From: Clostridiales bacterium
Lineage (GTDB): Bacteria; Bacillota_A; Clostridia; Oscillospirales; Oscillospiraceae
Length of the DNA: 64,000 nucleotides
Assembly (NCBI GenBank): GCA_014799485.1
Contig: JAAVHY010000045.1
Location: forward strand, 4,974 to 68,973
Reading direction: 5' to 3'
A program made the position numbers and the translations under genes. The notes below the pieces were generated by a model. That model saw only the letters and a program-made list of their open reading frames with translations, had not been told where the DNA came from and did not search any database. Shown piece after piece: positions 32,424-40,870 of this stretch. The first letter of the stretch is position 1. Every line of letters begins with the position of its first letter.

Positions 32424-34397
32424 TTACTCCTCAACAGGGGCCTCGCTGTCCTCTTCGGCCTCTTCCTCCCAGTCGGCCGCGGGGGCGGCGGTCTCCAGCA
32501 GGGCGCGGATGGACAGGGACACCTTCTTGTTCTCCTCGTCGATGGCGGTGATCTTGGCGTCCACGGTCTCGCCCTCGTTCACCACATCGCCGGGCTTCTC
32601 CACCCGGTGGTCGGCCAGCTGGGAAATATGGATCAGGCCATCCACACCGGGGACGATTTCGGCAAAGGCGCCGAAGGTCATCAGCTTGACGATGCGCACG
32701 GGGGCCACATCGCCCACAGCGTACTTCTCGATGAACATCGTCCAGGGCTCCTGGCTGTGATCCTTCACGCCCAGGGAGATCTTCTTCTTCTCCGGGTCGA
32801 AGGAAATGACGTACACCTCGATCGGGTCGCCCACGCTGACCACTTCGGAGGGGGTCTTGATGCGGGACCAGGACAGCTCGGAGATGTGGACCATGCCGTC
32901 CACGCCGCCGATGTCCACGAAAGCGCCGTAAGAGGTCAGGCTCTTGACGGTGCCGCTGTACCGCTTGCCCACCTCGATGTTGTCCCAAATGGCAGCGGCG
33001 GCGGCGGCACGGGCCTCGGCGGCCACGGCGCGGATGGAACCCACCACGCGGCGGCGGGCACGGTTCACCTCGGTGATGCGCAGCTGCACGCGGGTCTTGA
33101 CCATCTCAGACAGGTCGGCCCCGCGGGGCTTGCCGGACTGGGACGCGGGGATGAACACGCGGATGCCCTTGACGTTGGCCACCAGGCCGCCCTTGTTCTC
33201 CTCGGTGATGATGCCCTCCAGGACGTCCCGGTTCTCCACGGCGTTCTCCACGGTCTCCCAGTTCTTGTCCGCGTCCAGGCGCTTCTTGGACAGCTTGACC
33301 ACGCAGTCCCGGTCGCTGACCAGCATGACGATGGCCTCGATCTCCTCGCCCACCTTGGCCAGATCCTCCACCTTCACATCGGGGTCGTCGCTCAGCTCAG
33401 ACAGGGGAATGGTGCCGGGATACTTGACGCCCAGCTCGACCTGCACTTCAGTCGGCGTAATGGCCGCGACTGTTCCGGTGACCCGATCCCCCGTATTTAA
33501 AATTTTGAACGACTCCTCCAGCATCTCCGCGAAGGACTGTTCAATCTCCATGATTTCATCGCTCATTTTGTTGCTGACCTCCTTTATTATCCACTCCGGC
33601 GTAGATGCGCCGGCAGTGATCCCAAGCGTGCCGATCCGTTGGAACCGCTCCAGGTCAATGTCCTCGCTCCGCTCCACCTGCACCACCGCGGGACAGCGGC
33701 TGGCGCACAGCTGGGCCAGCTTCCGGGTGTTGGAGCTTTTTTGATCGCCGATGACGATCATTCCGTCGCATTGACCGGCCAATTCCAAGGCTTCAGATTG
33801 CCGCTTGGACGTAGCATTACATATTGTATCAAAAAATTCCGCGTTTGTACACACTTTTTTTGCGTTTTCCACGATTTTTTCCCAACTGGCCAAAATCGCC
33901 GTGGTTTGTGCCACAAATGTCAGCGGCTCGCCGCACAATCCCGGAGTTTTTTCAAAAATTTGCCTCAATTCTTCCCAACTTGATACTACGATCCCCCGCC
34001 GGGTACATCCTAAAATACCCAGGATCTCCGGATGGTCCGCTTCCCCCACGATCACAGGCACCCGCCCCTTGGCCTCCGCCTCCCGGACGATATCATGGAT
34101 ATAGGCCACATTGGGACAGGTGGCGTCCAGCACCCGGCACCCCCGCTCCTCCAGCACCCGGTAGGTCCTGTCAGGCTCGCCGTGGGCGCGGATGATCACA
34201 ACGGCCCCCCGGGCCGCCTCCTCCGGCGAGAAAACGGTCTCCGCCCCCAGCTCCTCTAAATGCCGGATCACATGGTCGTTGTGGGTGATGTGGCCCAGCA
34301 ATACCACCGGCCCCTGAGCGGCGGCTCGCTCTGCCAGCTCCACTGCCCGGCGCACCCCGTAGCAGAATCCGGCGGTCTTGGCCAAACGGACGATCAT
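32424..34397 (-). CDS. ispH-rpsA: fused HMBPP reductase (IspH) - ribosomal protein S1
   Basis: A 657-residue fusion. Residues 1-285 are IspH, the 4Fe-4S enzyme making IPP and DMAPP in the non-mevalonate pathway: cluster cysteines in AGFCYGVRRAVELAE, VLDATCPNVAYIHD and FDTICNATSKRQSEA, plus ITHNDHVI and RAHGEPD. From about 290 four S1 RNA-binding repeats follow (GDRVTGTVAAITPTEVQVEL; a divergent second; SYGAFVDIGGVDGMVHISEL; TFGAFAEIVPGVDGLIHISQ), ending in an acidic tail. This fusion is known in several Clostridia. It begins with ATGA overlap to plsC. No stop or frameshift separates the two halves. Confidence 0.95.
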   Translation of the reverse strand: MIVRLAKTAGFCYGVRRAVELAERAAAQGPVVLLGHITHNDHVIRHLEELGAETVFSPEEAARGAVVIIRAHGEPDRTYRVLEERGCRVLDATCPNVAYIHDIVREAEAKGRVPVIVGEADHPEILGILGCTRRGIVVSSWEELRQIFEKTPGLCGEPLTFVAQTTAILASWEKIVENAKKVCTNAEFFDTICNATSKRQSEALELAGQCDGMIVIGDQKSSNTRKLAQLCASRCPAVVQVERSEDIDLERFQRIGTLGITAGASTPEWIIKEVSNKMSDEIMEIEQSFAEMLEESFKILNTGDRVTGTVAAITPTEVQVELGVKYPGTIPLSELSDDPDVKVEDLAKVGEEIEAIVMLVSDRDCVVKLSKKRLDADKNWETVENAVENRDVLEGIITEENKGGLVANVKGIRVFIPASQSGKPRGADLSEMVKTRVQLRITEVNRARRRVVGSIRAVAAEARAAAAAAIWDNIEVGKRYSGTVKSLTSYGAFVDIGGVDGMVHISELSWSRIKTPSEVVSVGDPIEVYVISFDPEKKKISLGVKDHSQEPWTMFIEKYAVGDVAPVRIVKLMTFGAFAEIVPGVDGLIHISQLADHRVEKPGDVVNEGETVDAKITAIDEENKKVSLSIRALLETAAPAADWEEEAEEDSEAPVEE

Positions 34398-34990
34398 ACC
34401 GCCTGCCCTCCCAGCGCCCGCACACGGGCCAGCAGATCATCGGCGATGCGCTGATAGTCCTCGGCAGTGGGCTTGCGCCCCTCGAACTCAGGGTGGTACG
34501 ATTCCCCAAAAATCACCGTGGTCTTTCGGAATATCCGTTTTTTCGGCGAGATGTAAACAGGCACCAGCGGCGCGCCGGTACGGGTGGACAGCATGGCCGC
34601 GCCGGTGTGCGCCTCAGAGGTCTCCCCTTCCTTTACACGGGTCCCCTCAGGGAACATGAGCAGCTTTTCGTCCGCACGCAGCACCCGCATGGCCTCCTTG
34701 ACGGCGGCCATATCGGACTTCCCCCGCTGGACGCCGAAAATCCCCGCCTTTTTCAGCAGGAAACCGATCACCGGCCACTTCATGATCTCCGCCTTGGCCA
34801 TCACATGGGTCTGCCTTTTACTGCCCATGCAGCATACCACATACAGCGGGTCGCCCAGGGAGGTGTGGTTCCCACAGATGAGCGCCGCCCCCTCCGGGAT
34901 ATTTTCCACCCCTACCGCTTTCCATGGGTGGAATATTTTCATAAAAATCCAGATGATCGGGTAGAGTACGGCGTATACCTTATTTTTCAT
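34394..34990 (-). CDS. plsC: 1-acyl-sn-glycerol-3-phosphate acyltransferase
   Basis: A 198-residue membrane-associated acyltransferase that converts lysophosphatidate to phosphatidate. The N-terminus is a membrane anchor (VYAVLYPIIWIFMKIFH). Motif I is NHTSLGDP (H-x4-D) and motif III is LMFPEGTRVKEG; VPVYISP is motif IV. Start MKNKVYAV at 34990 has GGGAGGG upstream and overlaps the cmk end by 11 bases. It overlaps ispH by ATGA. The enzyme works with PlsX encoded at 43555 in phospholipid synthesis. Confidence 0.93.
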   Translation of the reverse strand: MKNKVYAVLYPIIWIFMKIFHPWKAVGVENIPEGAALICGNHTSLGDPLYVVCCMGSKRQTHVMAKAEIMKWPVIGFLLKKAGIFGVQRGKSDMAAVKEAMRVLRADEKLLMFPEGTRVKEGETSEAHTGAAMLSTRTGAPLVPVYISPKKRIFRKTTVIFGESYHPEFEGRKPTAEDYQRIADDLLARVRALGGQAV

Positions 34991-35678
34991 GCCGTCCCTC
35001 CCCGTCCCCAAGCCGCTCCCGGATGATCCCCAGCAGCAGGGCAAAGCTCTCCTCCAGATCCAGCCCGGTGGTGTCCGCCAGCACCGCGTCCGCCCCCTGC
35101 TTCAACGGGGCCGTCTCCCGCGACCTGTCCCGACGGTCGCGCTCGACCACCTCTTGGAGCACCTGTTCGAATTCGGCCTGCTGGCCCCGTTCCAAAAGCT
35201 CCTTGTACCGGCGTTCCGCCCGGGCTTCCGCCGCGGCAGTCAGGAAAATCTTCAGATCCGCCTGGGGCAGCACCACGGTGCCGATGTCCCGGCCATCCAT
35301 GATAACGTCGTGCTCCCGGGCCGTCTGGCGCTGCATCTCCAGGAGGAAATCCCGCACCGCCGGGAGCGCGGCCACCTTGGACGCGCAGGCGGATATCTCG
35401 TTTTCCCGAATCGCCTCGGTCACGTCCTCCCCGTCCAGCAGCATATGCTGGAGGCCGTCCGCCCCATAGCCCATGGTGATGGTCAGGCCGGGGAGCATCG
35501 CCTTTACGGCGTCCGCGTCTGTGGGATCGACACCCCGGCGGCGGGCGGCGAGGCCCACCGTGCGGTAAATGGCCCCGGTGTCCACATAGAGGAAACCCAG
35601 CTCCTGGGCCAGCCGCTTGGCCAGGGTGGATTTCCCCGCCCCGGAGGGCCCGTCAATGGCAATGCTGCGGTATTGCAT
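34980..35678 (-). CDS. cmk: cytidylate kinase
   Basis: A 232-residue NMP kinase that phosphorylates CMP and dCMP. P-loop GPSGAGKSTLAKRLA, the substrate region VDTGAIYRTVGLAARRRGV, the CMP-binding VIMDGRDIGTVVLPQADLK and the lid region RDRRDRSRETAPL are all present. ATG at 35678 (MQYRSIAID) has GAGGGG eight bases upstream and gives the usual Cmk length; an in-frame ATG at 35699 is possible. The cmk-plsC-ispH-rpsA order is a recurrent clostridial operon. Confidence 0.94.
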   Translation of the reverse strand: MQYRSIAIDGPSGAGKSTLAKRLAQELGFLYVDTGAIYRTVGLAARRRGVDPTDADAVKAMLPGLTITMGYGADGLQHMLLDGEDVTEAIRENEISACASKVAALPAVRDFLLEMQRQTAREHDVIMDGRDIGTVVLPQADLKIFLTAAAEARAERRYKELLERGQQAEFEQVLQEVVERDRRDRSRETAPLKQGADAVLADTTGLDLEESFALLLGIIRERLGDGEGRHEK

Positions 35679-35691
35679 AGGAGTACCCCTC

Positions 35692-36942
35692 TCATACATG
35701 ATTTGCCCGTTCCGCCGCGGCCAACCCGGCGGCATAGCCGGTAGACCAGGCGATCTGCAGGTTGAAACCGCCGGTGTAGCCGTCCACGTCCAGCAGCTCC
35801 CCGGCAATGTACAGCCCCTTCGCTTTTTTGGACTCCATGGTCTTGGGATCTATTTCCCCCACGGCCACGCCGCCGGAGGTGACCACCGCCTCTTCCACCG
35901 GGCGGGCGCCCGCAACGGGAACGGTAAAGCCCTTCAGCGCCGCCAGCAAGGACCGGCGTTGATCCTTCCGAACCTCATGGGCTTTGGACTCCAGCGATAT
36001 GCCCGCCCACTTCGCCATCACAGGCACCGCCGAACGGGGGACTAATCTGCCCAGCACGTTTGCGCAGTTCTGATTGGCATAGGCCGCAAGATCCCGTACC
36101 AGGCGGGCATCCAGCGTTTGATCGTCCAACGCGGGCTTCCAGTCGATATAGGCGACATAACTGTGTTTTGTACAGTCCATATGGGCGGAAGCGGACAGCA
36201 CCAGCGGCCCGGACAGCCCGAAGTGGGTGAACAGCAGCTCCCCCTGCTCCCGAAACACAATCCTGCCTTTCTCATCCCGAACGGTCAGCTTCACATTCCG
36301 CAGGGAAAGCCCCTGGAGCGCCCCGCAGCAAGGGTCGTCCGACTCCAGCGGCACCAGGGAGCCCCGGATGGGCACAATGGTGTGCCCCACCGACCGAGCC
36401 AACCCATAGCCTTCACCTGTGGAGCCGGTCCGGGGGTAGGAGGCCCCGCCCGTCGCGAGAATAAACGCTTTACTTCCGCTGATCAGGCCGCTGTTCTCCG
36501 TCTGGATGCCGGTCAGCGCGCCGTCCCGGACCTCGAGCCCAACGACCCGGTCCTGACGCAGCTCCACCCCCCGGCGGCGCAGCTCAAAAAACAGCGCGTC
36601 CACAATATCGGCCGCTTTATCCGAAACGGGAAACACCCGGCTGCCCCGCTCCGTCTTCAGTTTTACGCCCAGGCCCTCAAAAAAAGCCATCGTGTCCGCC
36701 GGACCAAATCGGCTAAAGGCACTGTAAAGGAATTTTCCATTACGGGGAATCGAGGCCATCAGCTCCTGGGGGCCGCAATTGTTGGTCACGTTGCAGCGCC
36801 CTTTCCCGGTGATGTACAGCTTCCGCCCCACCTTCTCGTTGGGCTCCAGCAGCAGCACCGACCCACCGGCCCGGGCGGCTGTGACGGCGGCCATCATGCC
36901 TGCCGCCCCGCCCCCGGCGACCACTATTTCACTTGTCCTCAT
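35692..36942 (-). CDS. BaiN/HI0933-type flavoprotein
   Basis: A 416-residue FAD-dependent oxidoreductase. The N-terminal Rossmann fold reads VVAGGGAAGMMAAVTAARAG, followed by KLYITGKGRCNVTNN, a family hallmark, and C-terminal TSGGVAVGEIDPKTMESK and YIAGELLDVDGYTGGFNLQIA. The family is named from bile-acid-induced BaiN, but most members are uncharacterised and the real substrate is unknown. ATG at 36942 (MRTSEIVV) is chosen on homology; it overlaps the regulator gene by 14 bases. Thirteen bases separate it from cmk. Confidence 0.9.
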   Translation of the reverse strand: MRTSEIVVAGGGAAGMMAAVTAARAGGSVLLLEPNEKVGRKLYITGKGRCNVTNNCGPQELMASIPRNGKFLYSAFSRFGPADTMAFFEGLGVKLKTERGSRVFPVSDKAADIVDALFFELRRRGVELRQDRVVGLEVRDGALTGIQTENSGLISGSKAFILATGGASYPRTGSTGEGYGLARSVGHTIVPIRGSLVPLESDDPCCGALQGLSLRNVKLTVRDEKGRIVFREQGELLFTHFGLSGPLVLSASAHMDCTKHSYVAYIDWKPALDDQTLDARLVRDLAAYANQNCANVLGRLVPRSAVPVMAKWAGISLESKAHEVRKDQRRSLLAALKGFTVPVAGARPVEEAVVTSGGVAVGEIDPKTMESKKAKGLYIAGELLDVDGYTGGFNLQIAWSTGYAAGLAAAERANHV

Positions 36943-37801
36943 ACTCCACCTTTTCGTACACCTGGTACTCGTCCCAGATGCGCTCCAGCCGCTCAAAGGT
37001 AGCCGTGACCTCGCCGGACTTTTTCCGCCCCACCGCCACGATCAGCGCGTTGATAATGGACAGCGGAGCCACCAGGGAGTCCGCAAAAGACACCATATCG
37101 CTCTTGGCCAGCAGGCGGAAATTCGCGGTGTCATACAGGGGGGACATCTCGCTGTCCGTGATGGCCACCACCGTGGCCCCCTGATCCCGGGCGAACTCCA
37201 TGGCCCGCACAGAACGGGTGGAGTACCGCGGAAAGCTGATGCCGATGACCACATCGCCCTCCCCTACCCGGAGCATCTGCTCGAACATCTCGCTGGCCAG
37301 ACTGGTCTGCACCTGGCACACGTCGTCAAAAATCAGCTTGAAGTAGAAGGTCAGGAAATCAGACAGCGCCGCCGAGGAGCGGACACCCAGGATATAAATG
37401 CGCTTGGCCCCTACGATCGCGTCCACGGCGCCGTTGAAGTCCTCCCGGCTCAGCTCGCTGAGCGTCATGCGCAGCTTTTCAATGTCCGACTGCACCACTT
37501 TGTCCAGCACTCCCTGGGAGCCAAGCCGGTCGTAGGATACCTCGATGCGCTGAACGGTGGTCAGCTTGCCCCGGATCATCTCCTGCATGGCCCTTTGCAT
37601 GGCGGGGTAACCCTCGTAGCCCAGCTCGACGGCAAAACGGACCACGGTGGACTCGCTGATCTGTACCGCCTGGCCCAGCCGCGCCGCCGTCATAAAGGCG
37701 GCCTTGTCATAATTGTCCAGGATATACCGCCCGATCAGCTTCTGTCCTTTGGAAAATGTGCCCATCCTGCTCTGGATCACGGTCAAAATATCACGGCTCA
37801 T
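36929..37801 (-). CDS. MurR/RpiR family transcriptional regulator
   Basis: A 290-residue regulator. Residues 1-78 are the RpiR helix-turn-helix domain (RLGQAVQISESTVVRFAVEL), and residues 120-270 the sugar-isomerase (SIS) domain (AKRIYILGVRSSAALSDFL, VVIGISFPRYSTRSVRAMEF). The family senses phosphosugars and controls amino-sugar or ribose genes. Here it heads a housekeeping operon (flavoprotein, cmk, plsC, ispH-rpsA), not a sugar operon, so its regulon is probably elsewhere. A possible 37-codon upstream frame overlaps its start. Confidence 0.92.
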   Translation of the reverse strand: MSRDILTVIQSRMGTFSKGQKLIGRYILDNYDKAAFMTAARLGQAVQISESTVVRFAVELGYEGYPAMQRAMQEMIRGKLTTVQRIEVSYDRLGSQGVLDKVVQSDIEKLRMTLSELSREDFNGAVDAIVGAKRIYILGVRSSAALSDFLTFYFKLIFDDVCQVQTSLASEMFEQMLRVGEGDVVIGISFPRYSTRSVRAMEFARDQGATVVAITDSEMSPLYDTANFRLLAKSDMVSFADSLVAPLSIINALIVAVGRKKSGEVTATFERLERIWDEYQVYEKVEYEDK

Positions 37802-37904
37802 GATGCAGCAACCCTACTCTCTTTCTTTTGGCCGCACCGCCCCTCGCCGCCTTCGGCGCCGCCGCGCGGTCCTGCAATTCCTCTGTGGGCACGGCATCCA
37901 GCAT
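37791..37904 (-). CDS. possible 37-codon upstream ORF overlapping the regulator start
   Basis: From ATG at 37904 to a TGA eight bases inside the regulator gene (ATG at 37801). It begins MLDAVPTEELQDRAAAPKAA and contains KRKRVGLLHH. It lies just after the predicted transcription start and has no good ribosome site, so it may be a leader peptide, a leaderless ORF or chance. Reported as a candidate only. Confidence 0.2.
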   Translation of the reverse strand: MLDAVPTEELQDRAAAPKAARGGAAKRKRVGLLHHEP

Positions 37905-37920
37905 CCGGCCCAATAGATGT

Positions 37921-37949
37921 ATCATACCGTTTCGCAGTCAAAAATGCAA
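37921..37949 (-). promoter_or_regulatory. sigma-A promoter of the murR-cmk-ispH operon
   Basis: Minus strand TTGCAT (37949-37944), 17-base spacer, TATGAT (37926-37921), about 120 bases before the regulator ATG. Confidence 0.7.
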
Positions 37950-37971
37950 TAGATTTTGAAAGATTTCCTGC

Positions 37972-38664
37972 TTAATCCTGCATAGCGGCGATCTCCTCCG
38001 CCGTGAGGGGGCGCCACCTTCCCGGCTTCAGCCCGCCCAGGCGAATGTCCCCCTCCCGCACCCGCCGGAGGCGTTCCACTTTCAGCCCAGCCGCCGCGCA
38101 CATGCGGCGCACCTGCCGGTTCTTCCCCTGGTGGATGACCACGGTGAGGGTGTTCTCCCCTGTCCGCTCCACCCGGTCGGCGGTGAGCGTCTCACTGCCG
38201 TCATACACCGGGGCGGACAAAACCGGCAGCGCCCTGTCCACATCGCCGGAAACCTGGACGTGGTACTCCTTCTCCACCTTGTGGGAAGGGTGGGTGAGCC
38301 GGTGGGTCAGCCCACCGTCGTCGGTGAGCAGCAGCAATCCTTCTGAGTCCAGATCCAGACGCCCCACCGGCCACACCCGGGCGGGACAGCCGGCCACCAG
38401 ATCCGCTACCGTTTTCCGCCCCTTCTCATCGGACAGGGTGGTGACGTATCCACGGGGCTTGTTGAGCATGATGTACGTATGCCCCTTCGGGGCGGGGAGC
38501 GGCCTGCCGTCCACCTCCACCCGGTCGCGCGCCGGGTCGGCCTTGTCCCCCACTTCGGCAGTTTTCCCGTTCACCGATACCCGCCCCGCCTGTATGTACT
38601 CCTCCGCGCGGCGGCGGGAACACACCCCCGCCGCCGACAGCAGCTTTTGCAGCCGCTCTTCCAC
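37972..38664 (-). CDS. rluB: pseudouridine synthase RluB/RsuA family
   Basis: A 230-residue enzyme that isomerises uridine in rRNA (23S U2605 in RluB). An S4 RNA-binding domain covers residues 1-60 (LQKLLSAAGVCSRRRAEEYI), the catalytic motif is GRLDLDSEGLLLLTDDG with the nucleophilic Asp, and KNRQVRRMCAAAGL ends the RsuA-type core. The start is the GTG at 38664, with AGGAG eight bases upstream; the longer in-frame start is a TTG. Last gene of the scpA operon. RluB versus RsuA cannot be settled from sequence alone. Confidence 0.9.
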   Translation of the reverse strand: MEERLQKLLSAAGVCSRRRAEEYIQAGRVSVNGKTAEVGDKADPARDRVEVDGRPLPAPKGHTYIMLNKPRGYVTTLSDEKGRKTVADLVAGCPARVWPVGRLDLDSEGLLLLTDDGGLTHRLTHPSHKVEKEYHVQVSGDVDRALPVLSAPVYDGSETLTADRVERTGENTLTVVIHQGKNRQVRRMCAAAGLKVERLRRVREGDIRLGGLKPGRWRPLTAEEIAAMQD

Positions 38665-38688
38665 TGCCGCCACTCCTTTTTCCTGCAA

Positions 38689-39792
38689 TTATGCCGTTCC
38701 GGCCAGCTTTTCCCGTACCCGCTGCCAAAAGCCCAGCGGCTCACGCACATCGCGCCCCGCCCCGCTCTGGGCTGCCAGCGGCACCCGGGCCACGACTACG
38801 CCGTCCTTTTTCCACACTGCCTCGCCGATGGACTCCCCCTTTTCAAAGGGCGCGCGGACGGAACCGGCCAGCTCCACATCCATGGTCAGCTTCTCCCCTT
38901 CCTTGAGAGGATAGCCCACCTCTTCCGCCGTCACCGCCGCCACCGTCGGGATCAGGCTGCCCTCCACAGGCACCGAGCCCAGAACCTCGCCCGCTTGGCA
39001 CAGCACCTGCCGGGGAAAGGTTTGGAACCCATAGTCCAACAGTTTTGTATGGTCGTTCCAATCGTCCCCATCGTTGAGGGTGACGCAGATCAGCGTCTGG
39101 CCGTCTCGCGCGGCGGCCGACACCAGGGTGCGTCCCGCCTTCTCCGTGAACCCGGTTTTCATCCCCACGCAGCCCTCGTAGCGGTGTAAGAGCTTGTTGT
39201 GGTTGACGAAGGTGCGGGTGCCGATGGTGATGGCCCGAGTGGCGCATATCTCGGCCACCGCTTCATTATCCAGGCAGGCCCGGGCCAGCAGGGCCATGTC
39301 ATAGGCCGTGGAGTAGTGGTTTTCATCGTCCAGGCCGCTCGGGTTGGCAAAGGAGGTGTTTTTCATTCCCAGCTCCGCCGCCCTTTCGTTCATCAGCGCC
39401 GCGAAGGCCTCCACGCTTCCCGCCGTGTGGCAGGCGATGACCATGGCCGCGTCGTTCCCAGACTGGAGCAGCAGACCGTACAGCAGTCCCCGCAATGTGA
39501 TCTGCTCCCCTGCGGTGAGGTAGATAGACGATCCCTCGCTGCCCAGCCACTCCCCTTTGACGTTTACCGTTTCCTCTAAATCCCCTGCCCGCTCCACCGC
39601 CACCAGCGCGGTCATCAGCTTGGTCGTACTGGCAATCAGCCGGGGCTGATGGACGTTGTGCTCATAAAGCACCCGGCCGCTCTCGGCATCCATGAGGATG
39701 GCGCAGGAGGCGTTGGTGCCCACCGCCCAGGCGGGCTGGCACAGCAGGGCCAGAACCATGAACGCGGCCAGGGCCGCAGTTGTTTTTCTCAC
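38689..39792 (-). CDS. D-alanyl-D-alanine carboxypeptidase (DacB/DacF type)
   Basis: A 367-residue penicillin-binding protein trimming pentapeptides. Signal peptide residues 1-23 (TTAALAAFMVLALLCQPAWA), active site STTKLM (SxxK), SGNDA (SxN), and MKTGFTEKAG (KTG), all intact, then the PBP5 C-terminal beta domain and a short basic amphipathic tail (FWQRVREKLAG) for membrane attachment. GTG start at 39792. Its position after gerW and before rluB suggests a spore-cortex role like B. subtilis DacB/DacF. Its ribosome site lies in a hairpin (39801-39828). Confidence 0.93.
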   Translation of the reverse strand: MRKTTAALAAFMVLALLCQPAWAVGTNASCAILMDAESGRVLYEHNVHQPRLIASTTKLMTALVAVERAGDLEETVNVKGEWLGSEGSSIYLTAGEQITLRGLLYGLLLQSGNDAAMVIACHTAGSVEAFAALMNERAAELGMKNTSFANPSGLDDENHYSTAYDMALLARACLDNEAVAEICATRAITIGTRTFVNHNKLLHRYEGCVGMKTGFTEKAGRTLVSAAARDGQTLICVTLNDGDDWNDHTKLLDYGFQTFPRQVLCQAGEVLGSVPVEGSLIPTVAAVTAEEVGYPLKEGEKLTMDVELAGSVRAPFEKGESIGEAVWKKDGVVVARVPLAAQSGAGRDVREPLGFWQRVREKLAGTA

Positions 39793-39800
39793 AAAAGGTC

Positions 39801-39828
39801 ACTCCCATCCGAATGCTCAGATGGGAGT
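39801..39828 (-). promoter_or_regulatory. hairpin covering the dacB ribosome site
   Basis: A 9-bp inverted repeat (39801-39809 with 39820-39828), ten-base loop, in the 45-base gap after gerW. The minus-strand GGGAGTGA ribosome site of the carboxypeptidase gene (39806-39799) is part of one arm, so folding should lower its translation. TATACT just upstream (39833-39828) is a possible -10. Confidence 0.55.
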
Positions 39829-39837
39829 AGTATACCT

Positions 39838-40239
39838 TTATTGGGCCGGATTATCCTCAGCGGTCTTCTTGTCAATATAGCCGGTGACCCGCTCAAACAT
39901 CTCGGGCACCAAATCCACCACCCGGCTGACGGTATCCCCCGGCGGGGGCGCCACAGGCAGCAGACGGACGGAGCCGTCCTTCACCACAAGGAACGCAATG
40001 GGCATCACGTTCACCCCAGCCCCCGCGCCGCCGCCGAAGTTCTTTGCCACGTTCTGGGTCTTGCCGAAGTCGGAGCCGCCGGTAGCAAAGCCGAAGGACA
40101 GCTTGGACACCGGGATCAGCGTCACGCCGTCCTGGGTAGTGATGGGCTGGCCCACCACCGTGTTGGCGTCCACCATCTCCCGGATCTTGTTCATGGTGGT
40201 CTGGAGCACCTCGTTGATCGGATGATTGTTCTCACTCAT
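39838..40239 (-). CDS. gerW: GerW/YtfJ family sporulation protein
   Basis: A 133-residue cytoplasmic protein of the GerW (YtfJ) family, needed for normal germination in Bacillus. The signature is DANTVVGQPITTQDGVTLIP followed by the Gly-rich GFATGGSDFG and FGGGAGAGVNVMPIAFL. ATG at 40239 has GGAGG nine bases upstream inside the DUF2953 gene, which it overlaps by eight bases. The DUF2953-gerW pair (ytfI-ytfJ) is conserved in spore formers. Confidence 0.93.
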   Translation of the reverse strand: MSENNHPINEVLQTTMNKIREMVDANTVVGQPITTQDGVTLIPVSKLSFGFATGGSDFGKTQNVAKNFGGGAGAGVNVMPIAFLVVKDGSVRLLPVAPPPGDTVSRVVDLVPEMFERVTGYIDKKTAEDNPAQ

Positions 40240-40870
40240 GACTCATTGCCTCCTGTCTTTTGACCGCGGATCTCCCGCTTTTTATCCAAATGATCAGCGC
40301 CTTCACGCCGTAGTGTGCGCCCAGTGTAACGATCTGGCCCACGGTCATGGTGACCGCCGCCTGGAGCTCCACCATGGGCTGGGCCGCGCCGTAGTCCATG
40401 CCGATTTGGAACGAATGGTTCTTTACTTTAAAATTATTGGCAAAAAGGGGCCAAATCATTCCCAGCGCGGCATTGGCCCGTCCATAGCCCATGGCAACGG
40501 CGGCGGCGTCCGTGCCGCCCCAAATCAGCTCCAGCTCCAGATCGTCGATGCGGATCTTCCGCTTCAGTGAGCCGCAGGCTTGTCCCACAACCGGCAGCAG
40601 CTTCATCAGCCTGGACAATGTGCCGGGTCGACCTTCAGGCTTTGGTTTTTTCTCTTTTGGCTTCTTTTCTTTCTTCGCTTTCTTTTCCTTTTTGGGCTTC
40701 TTTTCTTTTTTAGGGCGCTCCTTGGCGGGCAGGAGCTGTATTTTAAACGGCCCCGCCAGCGCGGTGACAAACAGCCCCGCCTGCCCATATTTTACCCTGC
40801 CGCCGATGCGGATCAGGGAAATCAGCCACAGCACTAACAGGATGACCAGCAGAACCTTCAAAAAAGTCAT
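40232..40870 (-). CDS. DUF2953 family protein (YtfI type)
   Basis: A 212-residue protein. Residues 1-22 are a membrane anchor (FLKVLLVILLVLWLISLI), residues about 52-80 an extremely basic run of alternating Lys, Glu and Pro (RPKKEKKPKKEKKAKKEKK), and the rest the DUF2953 domain (IRIDDLELELIWGGTDAAAV). The family is conserved next to gerW in spore formers and has no known activity. It overlaps scpB by ATGA and gerW by eight bases. Confidence 0.88.
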   Translation of the reverse strand: MTFLKVLLVILLVLWLISLIRIGGRVKYGQAGLFVTALAGPFKIQLLPAKERPKKEKKPKKEKKAKKEKKPKEKKPKPEGRPGTLSRLMKLLPVVGQACGSLKRKIRIDDLELELIWGGTDAAAVAMGYGRANAALGMIWPLFANNFKVKNHSFQIGMDYGAAQPMVELQAAVTMTVGQIVTLGAHYGVKALIIWIKSGRSAVKRQEAMSHE

